A DNA stretch of 64,000 nucleotides. Source: Porifericola rhodea. GTDB lineage: Bacteria; Bacteroidota; Bacteroidia; Cytophagales; Cyclobacteriaceae. The stretch's first letter is position 1. Every line of letters begins with the position of its first letter. The stretch spans positions 1,418,354-1,482,353 of the forward strand of contig NZ_CP119421.1 of assembly GCF_030506305.1 (NCBI RefSeq). Direction: 5' to 3'. Of the stretch, positions 38,759 through 47,513 are shown one piece after another. The notes beneath the pieces are model-generated. The model did no database searches, had not been told where the DNA came from, and saw only the letters and a list, made by a program, of their open reading frames with translations. The position numbers were made by a program, and so were the translations under genes.

Positions 38759-39187
38759 CTAAGAGCTTGTGATACTTAAATCTCTTTTGGCTAATAGCTT
38801 TTCTTCTCCATCCTCAAACCTAATCATGAATGTGCCTAAAGCCTCCATACCAAACTCTTGAAAAGGGATATTCTGAATTATAAATTGTTCTTTACCCTCT
38901 ATCTTAAACATCTTTTCGCCCAGCACAATGGTATCTCTTTCCGTTATTCTACAAATTTTACCAATAATTTGCTCCTTCTTAAACGCAGAGCCAAACTCAA
39001 ACTTTACATCTACTCTCTGCCCTAACTGAAACTGCTCTTTTTCCAGATCACATTGCTCCTGTTGCTCAAAATCACTACAAAAGCTGATGCGATATTCAGG
39101 CTCAGATTTACAACTCCAAAACAAACTAGCGGTTACTGTAAACTGTAGCCATGTTTTCTTGATGCGTAGACTGTTCTTGACCTTCAT
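38759..39187 (-). CDS. Small lipoprotein of the SusCD-CRTAC1 locus
   Basis: 142 residues from the ATG at 39187 (MKVKNSL). The signal peptide ends in a lipobox-like SLFWSC (Cys26). The mature part is mainly beta ('FQLGQRVDVKFEFG', 'RDTIVLGEKMFKIEG', 'GTFMIRFEDGEEKLLA'), about 115 residues, possibly an Ig-like or beta-sandwich accessory domain. I do not recognise a family. Its signal-peptide region is coded inside the last 62 bp of the upstream CRTAC1-type gene in another frame, which suggests translational coupling. An in-frame upstream Met at 39247 gives a poorer signal peptide. Confidence 0.7.
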   Translation of the reverse strand: MKVKNSLRIKKTWLQFTVTASLFWSCKSEPEYRISFCSDFEQQEQCDLEKEQFQLGQRVDVKFEFGSAFKKEQIIGKICRITERDTIVLGEKMFKIEGKEQFIIQNIPFQEFGMEALGTFMIRFEDGEEKLLAKRDLSITSS

Positions 39188-42100
39188 TCTTTTTAATAAA
39201 TACAATTGATGAATTATTTCTAACGTATGCGATAACAACTTCACCATTTATTACAATTGGCTGTATATCTCTGATCTGTCCTTCTATATATATACCTGAT
39301 TTATAGTTTGGCAAGCATTGATAAGTGTGATCACCTTTGTTGATCAGCACTGTGCCATAGCTGGCATCATAGCGGCCTCGTTCAATATTTACTTCGTAAA
39401 AGTTGCCGCCAAGTAGTAGATCTTCCAGCCCATCAGCATTTACATCTACTGTATAAATAGACTGTACTGGAGAAACCTGAGCCTCCAGAGGAAAGGGTTT
39501 AAATACAAAGTTTAGTTCCCCTTCATTTACAAAAACTCCTGAACGAAATTCGCTGGCACTTAACTGCTCGGCCCCCTCCATCATTTGCGAGGGAAATATC
39601 TCATCCAGATCTGCCATCGCAAAATCGTGATACTTCACAAAGCGATTTTTAATATCGGTCAGCTGTGAGTTGATTTCATCTTTGGTAGCGAACAGATATT
39701 CTTTGCCTTCCAGGTAATAGGTCATAATCTGCTCTATTTTTCCATTGTTGTCTATATCTTTTACATACAGGCGAACAGGCTCATCTTCACTTGCTCTGAT
39801 TTTAGAGTTTAGTCCTAGGTTGCCACAAATAAGATCTAGGTCTCCATCATTATCTATATCTTTGGCTTCTACCGTATTCCACCATCCCTTTTGCTCATTA
39901 GTTGTTGCCTCCTCCTGCTTTACTAACTTGGCTGATTGACTGATAAAAAGTTGCGGAGCCATCCATTCTCCTACAATTACTAAGTCAGGTTGATTATCTC
40001 CGTTGAGGTCTGTCCAAACAGCATCTTTAACCATACCCACATCAGAAATTTCAGGAGCTACCTTCTCACTCACATCGGTAAACTTACCTGTACCATCATT
40101 TTCTAAGAGGTAGCTTTGCGGTATCTTCCCGTACTTTCGGGGCACTACCCTTCCTCCTACAAACAAATCTATGTCACCATCCTGATCATAATCTGCTCCT
40201 CTAACTACAGATGCATTCAGATAAATTTCGGGCAGGCTATTTCTGCTTCTGCTAAAGGTACCCTTACCATCATTGAGGTAGAGCCTGACCAGCAATGCGT
40301 CTTCTTCTCCCTGAAACTCATTACCCCCACTTGCTACCACAAGGTCCAGGTCTCCATCATTGTCTACATCAATTAATTCTGCACCCACATCTTCTGAAAG
40401 ACTATCGGAAGCTAGCGCCGCTTGAGGAAGCTCCTTAAACCCATTGGTAGACTGTACAAACACTTTTGCAGGCTGCCATTTTGCGCCACCTACAAAAAAG
40501 TCTTCTTTCTGATCACCATTAATATCACCTACTGCCATTTTAGGACCTTCGGTAGAGGTCATATGAGGGATGAGGGCTTCTCTATTAAATTCTATAAATG
40601 TATTCTCTTCGTGTACATACTCTACACTATCATCATATTGCTGAAAAAGAGTGTGTTTTGATTTCTTAAACTCGTACTTCCCTTCAGCATGGGATTGTTG
40701 TATGCTCAGTGTGGTATCTACGGCCACCTTAGTTAGGGTTTGATACTTTAAGTCTGGCCAAACGATAATTAATGAGTCAAGCTCTGTGGTCTCTCCCAGG
40801 CCAATAAGTAGCTCGGTAGGTACTGATGACTGATAGCCACGAGTAGTATACAGTTCCTGAATAATGGTTTGGTTTTTTTGCGGAATGATAATTTTAGTGC
40901 CAATGCCAAAAGTATTGGCGGTATTGCCTTCCAGCCTGATTTTAAGGTAGTGTACCTTGGCTGACTTTGCGCTGTTATTTATCGTTTTGTTTTCGTAGAT
41001 AAATGCGTCCTGGTCTATGTTATTAGTTATTAAATCCAGGTCTCCATCATTGTCCAGATCGGCATACGCAGCACCATTTGAGAAAGATTCCTGACCGAGT
41101 CCCCAGCTTTCCGATGCGTTCTCAAAGGTTAAGTCTCCCTTATTTTTATAGACCACATTCGGAATCTTAACAATAGGCATCTTCTCTACCAGTGCCATAT
41201 CTTCGCTTGTCAGGTCCCCCTCCAAACGATGTTGCAGGGCATCATTTGAAATATATTTGATGTAATCCAGATCGTTTGATCTTCTTTTAATACCGTTAGC
41301 AATGTATAAATCACGCTTTCCATCCAGGTCCAGGTCGGCCATAAGCCCCGACCAGCTCCAGTCTGTGGCACTTATACCGGCTAAAAGACCAATCTCGCTA
41401 AACTTACCATTGCCCATATTTAGCTGTAGCGTATTGCGCGCAAACTGATGATTGTAGCCGTACTTCAGCTTGTAATTGTAAACATCATAAGAATCTTCTC
41501 CGGCAGAGGTCTTAAGTTTTACAGGATCTGAGGGTAGCATATCCAGAGAAACGAGGTCGGGTAAACCATCATTGTTAAAATCTCCAATATCGTTACCCAT
41601 AGAAAAGCGGCTGGTATGCCTGAGGTATTGCTCCAAGCTTTCTGTAAAGGTACCATCTCCGTTGTTGATGTACAGATAGTCGTTTTCATGAAAATCATTC
41701 CCGATATAAATGTCTGGATAGCCATCCCAGTTTACATCGCCCGTAGAGATACCCAACCCATATCCTAAAGCACTACTATAAATACCACTGTTTTCCGTTA
41801 CATCTATAAATTTTCCGTCATCATTTCTTAACAGTTTGTCACCTGCCAGCGGATGTGTTTTTGAGCGTAGACTAGACCTGGCGAAGGTACCATTTGAGTG
41901 TACCGAATGGTTCAGCATATACATATCCAGGTCACCGTCCAGATCGTAGTCAAAAAAAGCAGCCTGAGTAGCAAAACCTTTAAGGTCTAGCCCATATTCC
42001 TGAGCTTTTTCTTCAAAAACAGGGATACCTTCTGCATTATTTCCAGTATTGATGTAAAGCTGATTTTTACCTCTGATGTTCTGGTAGTCACCTAGCTGAC

Positions 42101-42506
42101 TCACATAGATATCCAGCCTGCCATCTCCATTAACATCAGCCATAGTTACCCCACTAGTCCACCCTCCTTTACCTTCTACTTTGGCCTGTTCGGTAATGTC
42201 TTTAAACTTAAAGCCTCCCAGGTTCAAATATAACTTGTTATTTTCCAGATTGGAGGTAAAGTAAAGATCTGGCAGGTTATCTCCATTTAGGTCTCCCGCA
42301 GCTACACCACCTCCATTATAGAAGTAGAGATAGCTGAAGATATTCATTTGTGGCGTTTCAGTAAGTGTATTCTGAAAATCTACTCCAGTATATGAGGCAG
42401 GATGAAGTTCAAAAAGCTGTTCAGCATCCTGCCTTTGGCTACAGCCAAAACTAATGAGCAGATAAAGAAAGCACAGACTTATCGGCTGTATTATCCTGAT
42501 ATTCAT
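39126..42506 (-). CDS. CRTAC1-type FG-GAP/ASPIC-UnbV lipoprotein (distal copy)
   Basis: About 1126 residues from the ATG at 42506. Lipobox ISFGC gives Cys22. A first propeller region (about 65-500) has seven DxDxDG-type calcium loops (for example DLNGDNLPD, DVNGDGRLD, DYDLDGDLD, DLDNDGDLD), then an ASPIC/UnbV domain (about 520-590, 'NTFGIGTKI', 'TRGYQSSVP', 'IIVWPD'), then a second set of at least seven loops (about 640-1110, for example DVDNDGDLD, DYDQDGDID, DVNADGLED). The fold is probably two calcium-stabilised beta-propellers on the cell surface. Function is unknown; this architecture often accompanies SusCD pairs. It overlaps both neighbours. Confidence 0.92.
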   Translation of the reverse strand: MNIRIIQPISLCFLYLLISFGCSQRQDAEQLFELHPASYTGVDFQNTLTETPQMNIFSYLYFYNGGGVAAGDLNGDNLPDLYFTSNLENNKLYLNLGGFKFKDITEQAKVEGKGGWTSGVTMADVNGDGRLDIYVSQLGDYQNIRGKNQLYINTGNNAEGIPVFEEKAQEYGLDLKGFATQAAFFDYDLDGDLDMYMLNHSVHSNGTFARSSLRSKTHPLAGDKLLRNDDGKFIDVTENSGIYSSALGYGLGISTGDVNWDGYPDIYIGNDFHENDYLYINNGDGTFTESLEQYLRHTSRFSMGNDIGDFNNDGLPDLVSLDMLPSDPVKLKTSAGEDSYDVYNYKLKYGYNHQFARNTLQLNMGNGKFSEIGLLAGISATDWSWSGLMADLDLDGKRDLYIANGIKRRSNDLDYIKYISNDALQHRLEGDLTSEDMALVEKMPIVKIPNVVYKNKGDLTFENASESWGLGQESFSNGAAYADLDNDGDLDLITNNIDQDAFIYENKTINNSAKSAKVHYLKIRLEGNTANTFGIGTKIIIPQKNQTIIQELYTTRGYQSSVPTELLIGLGETTELDSLIIVWPDLKYQTLTKVAVDTTLSIQQSHAEGKYEFKKSKHTLFQQYDDSVEYVHEENTFIEFNREALIPHMTSTEGPKMAVGDINGDQKEDFFVGGAKWQPAKVFVQSTNGFKELPQAALASDSLSEDVGAELIDVDNDGDLDLVVASGGNEFQGEEDALLVRLYLNDGKGTFSRSRNSLPEIYLNASVVRGADYDQDGDIDLFVGGRVVPRKYGKIPQSYLLENDGTGKFTDVSEKVAPEISDVGMVKDAVWTDLNGDNQPDLVIVGEWMAPQLFISQSAKLVKQEEATTNEQKGWWNTVEAKDIDNDGDLDLICGNLGLNSKIRASEDEPVRLYVKDIDNNGKIEQIMTYYLEGKEYLFATKDEINSQLTDIKNRFVKYHDFAMADLDEIFPSQMMEGAEQLSASEFRSGVFVNEGELNFVFKPFPLEAQVSPVQSIYTVDVNADGLEDLLLGGNFYEVNIERGRYDASYGTVLINKGDHTYQCLPNYKSGIYIEGQIRDIQPIVINGEVVIAYVRNNSSIVFIKKNEGQEQSTHQENMATVYSNR

Positions 42507-45500
42507 ATATTTCCAGTGTATCGTTATTCTTAGCAATAAGCAAAAGCACTTTACCCTTGATAGATCTTAGGGTTTTCATATCTCGTACTTCGCCTTTTAT
42601 ATTAAATCCACTATTATTGACAGTTAGAGCTTTGCCTTCCTGAAAATGCAGCAGCAATCCTGTGTTAGCATCATACCTTCCCTCTTCTGGTTTTACTCCT
42701 GAAAAGTTTCCAGCCATAACCAACTGGGTACTTCCGGCATGCTTACCCACTTCGCTTATCGCATATATTGGAGAAAACTGGGCTTCATCAGGTAGCTCTT
42801 CTATAGTGTATGAGCCATCACCATTATTAAGCACTAGGCTAGACTTCAGGTGATGTACTTTGTTGACAATGGATGAGGATAACTGTTCGGGCGAAAACAC
42901 CTGCTGCAGCGTTTTACCCGCGTAATCTTCATAGTAGAGGTAGTCTTTTTTAAGATAAGTAAGCTGCATTATAAGGTCATGCCTAAGAGCCATAGGGTAC
43001 AAACTATCTCCTTTGTAGGTTGCATAGATATGGTCTATGGTTTCGTTTTGATCAAAATCATTGATATAAAGCTCCAGAGGTTTTTCTTTAGAAGCTTCAA
43101 ACATGGTATTTGTACCCCAATTACCCAATACAAAGTCCTGTTCTCCATCTTTGTTTATATCTGCGACGTGGATGCTTTTCCACCAGCCGTTAGTTTGTGT
43201 AAGCCCGGGCACGTTGTTTAACCTTTCCAGATTGGCTCCATTATTTTTCAGTAGAGTAAGAGGCATCCAATCGCCTACGATTGCCAGGTCCAGATCATCA
43301 TCATTATCAAAATCTACCCACTCAGCATCTGTTACCATACCTACTGTATTTAGGCGGGGAGAAACAGTAGCGGTAACATCCTCAAATTTACCTTGTCCAT
43401 CGTTGTTGAGAATTCGGCTAGTTGCGGGCAGGCCGTATTTTAATGGCACGCCCCGATTACCAATAAATAAGTCCAGGTCACCATCATTATCATAATCTGC
43501 CGGTTTTACGCAGGCTCCCATTTCTCTGACTAAGGGAAGAGCTGTAGTGCTCCGCACATATTGCAGCTCACCTTGCTTATTCTTTGTTAACATATACAGG
43601 CGATCCTGATATTCCGGCGCATTTTCTCTAAAAGCATTACCTCCACTGACCACGTATAAGTCTAAATTTCCATCATTGTTGGCATCAAAAAAAGTAGCAT
43701 CTACATCTTCGTATACACTATCTTCTTGTATTGAGAGCTGTTGGCTTAGTTCAAACTGTCCCGACTTATTTTGCACATATATACTTCCTGCCTGACCAGC
43801 GGCGCCTCCTACAAAAAAATCGTCCAAGCCATCGTCATTAATATCTCCAACTGCCAGCGCAGGACCTTCTTTAGATAACATATGATAAATGAGACGTTGG
43901 TAGTCAAAATCTACAAACAAGTCTTCCTTGTGCTGAAATACTTCTTTTATTAAGTCTTCTTTTTTTTCAAAAAGCTGTTGTTCTTGCTTTTGATAAGGCT
44001 GAGCCTCTTTATGAGCGTCTTGAATGTTCAAGGTCAGGTGTTGATTTGCCTGTACATTATATAGCTTTTGCACCTTATCATCGTAGCCCCACTGTATGAT
44101 CAGGCTATCTATTATTTGGAGGCTGTCCATTCCTATAAGCATAGCATAGTCCATAGATGACTGAAAACCTTTGGTAGGAATATTTTCTAGCATTATATGT
44201 TGGTCTGTAGTATAGGCATGTACACGCGCCCCAACTCCAAATGTGTTCTTATCTGGGCCTTTGAGGCTTAGTTTAATATAGTTATTGTTGAAGTGTTTTT
44301 CGCTGTTATTCCTGTAAACAAAAACTTCCTGGTTGACGTTGTTGACGATCAAATCCAGGTCTCCATCATTGTCCAGATCTCCATAAGCGGCACCATTTGA
44401 AAATGAGGGTTCGTTCAGCCCCCACTTCTCAGATACATTTTCAAATTGTAAACCTGAAGTCTGCTTAAACAGGTAGTTGCTCAGCTTATTGGAGGGCATT
44501 CTATCTACTAATTCCTGAAAATCAATAGACTCTTTACGCATAGCTTCCAGTATGGCTTCATCACTGCCAATGTAAGCAATAAAGTCTTGATTGGTAACAT
44601 CCTTGAAAACGCCATTACTTACGAATATTTCTTTATGTGCATCATTATCAAAATCTGCGATCAAAGCACCCCAACTCCAATCTGTAGCATCTACACCGGC
44701 AAACTGACCTACCTCTTTAAACGCACCATGCTGTGTGTTAAGCTGCATGGTATTTCTCATATACTGCTCGTAATATCCATGGTTTAGTTTGGTCTGATGT
44801 AAATCGTAAGACTCATAATGCGTCATGGTTTTGAGTCTTTCATCAGACTCTGGAAGCATATCGGTGACGAAAATTTCTGGGTAACCATCATTATTTAAAT
44901 CAGCGGCATCTGCTCCCATAGAAAAATGGCTGATATGGCCCATTCTCTGCGGTAGTTCATCTTTGAAAGTACCATCGCCCTGATTGATGTATAAATAGTC
45001 CCTTTCAAAAAAATCATTAGACACATATATGTCCATCCAGCCATCCTGATCTACGTCAGAAATGGTAACTCCCAGACCAAACCCAATAACACTTCCATAA
45101 ATACCGGCTTCAGTGCTTACATCAGTAAATTTGTTGCTATCGTTTCTGTAAAGCTTATCCCCACCTGTGCTGTCTCGCACATGCCTTATGTTCTCCAGAC
45201 CTAAAGTAGATACCGGACGAAAAGAATTGTTGAGAACATATGCATCCAGATCACCATCTTTATCATAGTCAAAAAATACGGCATGTGTACTAAAGCCTTT
45301 GTCGTCAAGACCATAATCAGCTGCCATCTCTTCAAATACAGGAATACCTTCTGCATTAGCCCCCTGATTGATAAACAGTTCGTTCTCCCTCTTGCCTCCA
45401 CTAATGTCGCCAGAGTTACAGACATAAATATCTAGCAGGCCATCGCCGTTTATATCTGCCATACTTACACCAGTAGACCATACCTTATTCCCCCCTACCT

Positions 45501-45816
45501 TTGCAATACTGCTTATATCTTCAAATTTAAAGCTTTTGCCTTCTTGGTTTCCTTTATTGAGGAAAAGCTTATTCTCCTCCATATTGGCTGTCAGATATAC
45601 ATCAGCATAGCCATCATTGTTAACATCTCCTATGGCTACACCTCCGCCATTGTAATAGTTACGGTATCTAAAAACATCAAAATCTTTGGTAAGCTGTAGC
45701 TCATTTTCAAATGAAATGCCTGTATGGCTACTTGCCATTTTAGTAAAGGGCAGGTCGTCATTTGCTCCGGTGCAGCTAATAAGGAGTATAGCTATGAACC
45801 AAATAGTATATCTCAT
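42451..45816 (-). CDS. CRTAC1-type FG-GAP/ASPIC-UnbV lipoprotein (SusD-proximal copy)
   Basis: About 1121 residues from the ATG at 45816 (MRYTIWF); the in-frame extension to 45951 is leader sequence. Lipobox LLISC. The plan is the same as for the next gene: seven N-terminal Ca-loops (DVNNDGYAD, DINGDGLLD, DYDKDGDLD, DVDQDGWMD, DLDNDGDLD and others), an ASPIC/UnbV domain with 'NTFGVGARV' and 'TKGFQSSMD', and a second propeller (DINDDGLDD, DANNDGNLD, DYDNDGDLD, DFDNDDDLD). The two are clearly paralogues from an old duplication, similar along their length but well diverged. The last 56 bp overlap the start of the second copy. Confidence 0.92.
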   Translation of the reverse strand: MRYTIWFIAILLISCTGANDDLPFTKMASSHTGISFENELQLTKDFDVFRYRNYYNGGGVAIGDVNNDGYADVYLTANMEENKLFLNKGNQEGKSFKFEDISSIAKVGGNKVWSTGVSMADINGDGLLDIYVCNSGDISGGKRENELFINQGANAEGIPVFEEMAADYGLDDKGFSTHAVFFDYDKDGDLDAYVLNNSFRPVSTLGLENIRHVRDSTGGDKLYRNDSNKFTDVSTEAGIYGSVIGFGLGVTISDVDQDGWMDIYVSNDFFERDYLYINQGDGTFKDELPQRMGHISHFSMGADAADLNNDGYPEIFVTDMLPESDERLKTMTHYESYDLHQTKLNHGYYEQYMRNTMQLNTQHGAFKEVGQFAGVDATDWSWGALIADFDNDAHKEIFVSNGVFKDVTNQDFIAYIGSDEAILEAMRKESIDFQELVDRMPSNKLSNYLFKQTSGLQFENVSEKWGLNEPSFSNGAAYGDLDNDGDLDLIVNNVNQEVFVYRNNSEKHFNNNYIKLSLKGPDKNTFGVGARVHAYTTDQHIMLENIPTKGFQSSMDYAMLIGMDSLQIIDSLIIQWGYDDKVQKLYNVQANQHLTLNIQDAHKEAQPYQKQEQQLFEKKEDLIKEVFQHKEDLFVDFDYQRLIYHMLSKEGPALAVGDINDDGLDDFFVGGAAGQAGSIYVQNKSGQFELSQQLSIQEDSVYEDVDATFFDANNDGNLDLYVVSGGNAFRENAPEYQDRLYMLTKNKQGELQYVRSTTALPLVREMGACVKPADYDNDGDLDLFIGNRGVPLKYGLPATSRILNNDGQGKFEDVTATVSPRLNTVGMVTDAEWVDFDNDDDLDLAIVGDWMPLTLLKNNGANLERLNNVPGLTQTNGWWKSIHVADINKDGEQDFVLGNWGTNTMFEASKEKPLELYINDFDQNETIDHIYATYKGDSLYPMALRHDLIMQLTYLKKDYLYYEDYAGKTLQQVFSPEQLSSSIVNKVHHLKSSLVLNNGDGSYTIEELPDEAQFSPIYAISEVGKHAGSTQLVMAGNFSGVKPEEGRYDANTGLLLHFQEGKALTVNNSGFNIKGEVRDMKTLRSIKGKVLLLIAKNNDTLEIYEYQDNTADKSVLSLSAH

Positions 45817-45921
45817 AATACTATAATTGTGTGAGTGTGTATATTTTAAGGGGTATAGAGAAGCAGGAGTTCCTTTGTACAAAATTATTATCTCCCGAAT
45901 ACAAAGGGTAGAAAAGCAATA

Positions 45922-45948
45922 GAGCAGGTTGAAATATTCAACCTGCTC
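45922..45948 (-). terminator. Strong hairpin between susD and the CRTAC1-type genes
   Basis: GAGCAGGTTGA (45922-45932) pairs perfectly with TCAACCTGCTC (45938-45948) around AATAT. On the minus strand the following sequence is only moderately T-rich, so it may be a partial terminator or an RNA-stabilising 3' end for the susCD message. Confidence 0.6.
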
Positions 45949-45975
45949 CAATTAAGACATTATAGTGATAAAATT

Positions 45976-47493
45976 CTAGTAACCAGGGTTTTGCACCAGG
46001 TTAGGGTTAGAGTCTAAAGCCTGCTGAGGTATAGGGTAAAGCACTCTAAATGATTCAGTAACTGTTTTTTCATGCCATGTATCGTCGAAAGTTCCGAATC
46101 TTATTTGATCAACTCTTCTGATACCCTCCCAATATAATTCTCTCCCTCTTTCGTCTAATAGCGTAGCTTCGTCTAAACTACTTAGCTGGCTTGCACCTCT
46201 CTTAGCCCTTAGCTCATTCACCATTTCTAGTGCTTCTGCTGTTTGTCCACTTCTAAACAAAGCTTCTGCTTTCATTAAATACACATCCGCATATCGCAAC
46301 TGTATATATCTACCTTTATCAGCAGGGTGATATTTGATGGCACGATAACCATCGTCAGTATCGGCTCCAATTAAGGGCACATCGGCCTCAAAGGCTAAAG
46401 GCTTGTTGTTTCTGCTATTAGTTATTACAGTTCCACTGTCGCTATATTGCTGTCCGGTAAGAAAACCACGACCAATTCCAGAAAAGTCAGTCCCATCAGG
46501 TGTAGCTTCTATACCTTTTCTGACATCACCGTCTTCAAACTTAGCATAGAAATCGGCTATGGTAGTAAAACCATTCCATCCACTAGGATTTTGATCGTAG
46601 TGTAAGGTCATAAAGTACCTATTTTGTGGGTCTCCTGCACCTTCAGGGTTGGTGAAGATAATTTCACTTTCTGCGTTTACAGAAAAATTGTTGTAATAAT
46701 CATCCTCTAGAGCATATCCGTCTGCCGCGACAGCATCGGCATATTCAATAACCTTTGCCATATCGGCCTGATCAAATGTAGGGTTTAAAGCTCCTTCTTC
46801 GTTAACATCTGCCATATACACTCCTTTGTTAAGATAAAGTCTTGCAAGCAATGCATTTACGGAAGCTTTAGATGCCTTATCATTGATAGGTGAAGGTCCG
46901 GTTGAAGGCAAGTCGGGAAGAGCTTCTTCCAAATCATTGACAATAAAATCAAAAGCTTCCTCTCTACTCAACACTCTGGGGTCTATCTCGGCACCCTCAT
47001 TAACTTCTCTGAAAGGCACCTGACCATATAGGTCCATAACGTGCCACATATAAAATGCTCTCAAAAATTTCGCAGCGGCAGCCTGCTCAGCATTTGGAGC
47101 AGGGTTATCAGAGGCTAACACCTGATTAGTAAGAAAAACTCTACTGTTTAGCTGGTTCCAAGAATTGAGTACATATTGGTGAGTAGGATCCCAGTTATGT
47201 GAATGCAACAAACGCCATACACCATTATCTCCCCAGTCTGTACCTCTGGTAGGAGGTATCATTTCGTCTGAAGTATGAACATATAAAGAGTATACATTGG
47301 CTTGGTCAGCAAATGAACTCAGCTGGTTATATGCAGACTCTAACAGAGCTTCAGCATCACCTGAAAACTCTCCTGACTCTGATTCAGCTACTATTGACTC
47401 TACCTCTTCAACTTCAAGATCAGTACAACCTGTATAGGCAAAGGTTATAGCTACAAGTAGTGATAAGCTTTTAAAATATAATTTATAACTCAT
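45976..47493 (-). CDS. SusD/RagB-family nutrient-binding outer-membrane lipoprotein
   Basis: 505 residues, lipobox AYTGC (Cys23). The SusD helical TPR-like core is recognisable: 'ESAYNQLSSFADQ' N-terminal, 'AAAAKFLRAFYMWHVMDLYGQVPF', 'KASKASVNALLARLYLNKGVY', and the C-terminal 'YIQLRYADVYLMKAEALFRSG' and 'LLDERGRELYWEGIRRVDQIRFGTF'. It caps the SusC barrel and binds substrate at the surface. It follows susC by about 20 bp. The ligand cannot be inferred. Confidence 0.96.
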   Translation of the reverse strand: MSYKLYFKSLSLLVAITFAYTGCTDLEVEEVESIVAESESGEFSGDAEALLESAYNQLSSFADQANVYSLYVHTSDEMIPPTRGTDWGDNGVWRLLHSHNWDPTHQYVLNSWNQLNSRVFLTNQVLASDNPAPNAEQAAAAKFLRAFYMWHVMDLYGQVPFREVNEGAEIDPRVLSREEAFDFIVNDLEEALPDLPSTGPSPINDKASKASVNALLARLYLNKGVYMADVNEEGALNPTFDQADMAKVIEYADAVAADGYALEDDYYNNFSVNAESEIIFTNPEGAGDPQNRYFMTLHYDQNPSGWNGFTTIADFYAKFEDGDVRKGIEATPDGTDFSGIGRGFLTGQQYSDSGTVITNSRNNKPLAFEADVPLIGADTDDGYRAIKYHPADKGRYIQLRYADVYLMKAEALFRSGQTAEALEMVNELRAKRGASQLSSLDEATLLDERGRELYWEGIRRVDQIRFGTFDDTWHEKTVTESFRVLYPIPQQALDSNPNLVQNPGY

Positions 47494-47513
47494 ATCTAAA
47501 CTTCTTTAATCAG

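Noticed and set aside
39126-45816. Tandem CRTAC1-type genes as a recent duplication or assembly artefact
   Set aside because: The two proteins share architecture but differ at many positions along their whole length, so the duplication is old and both copies are intact.
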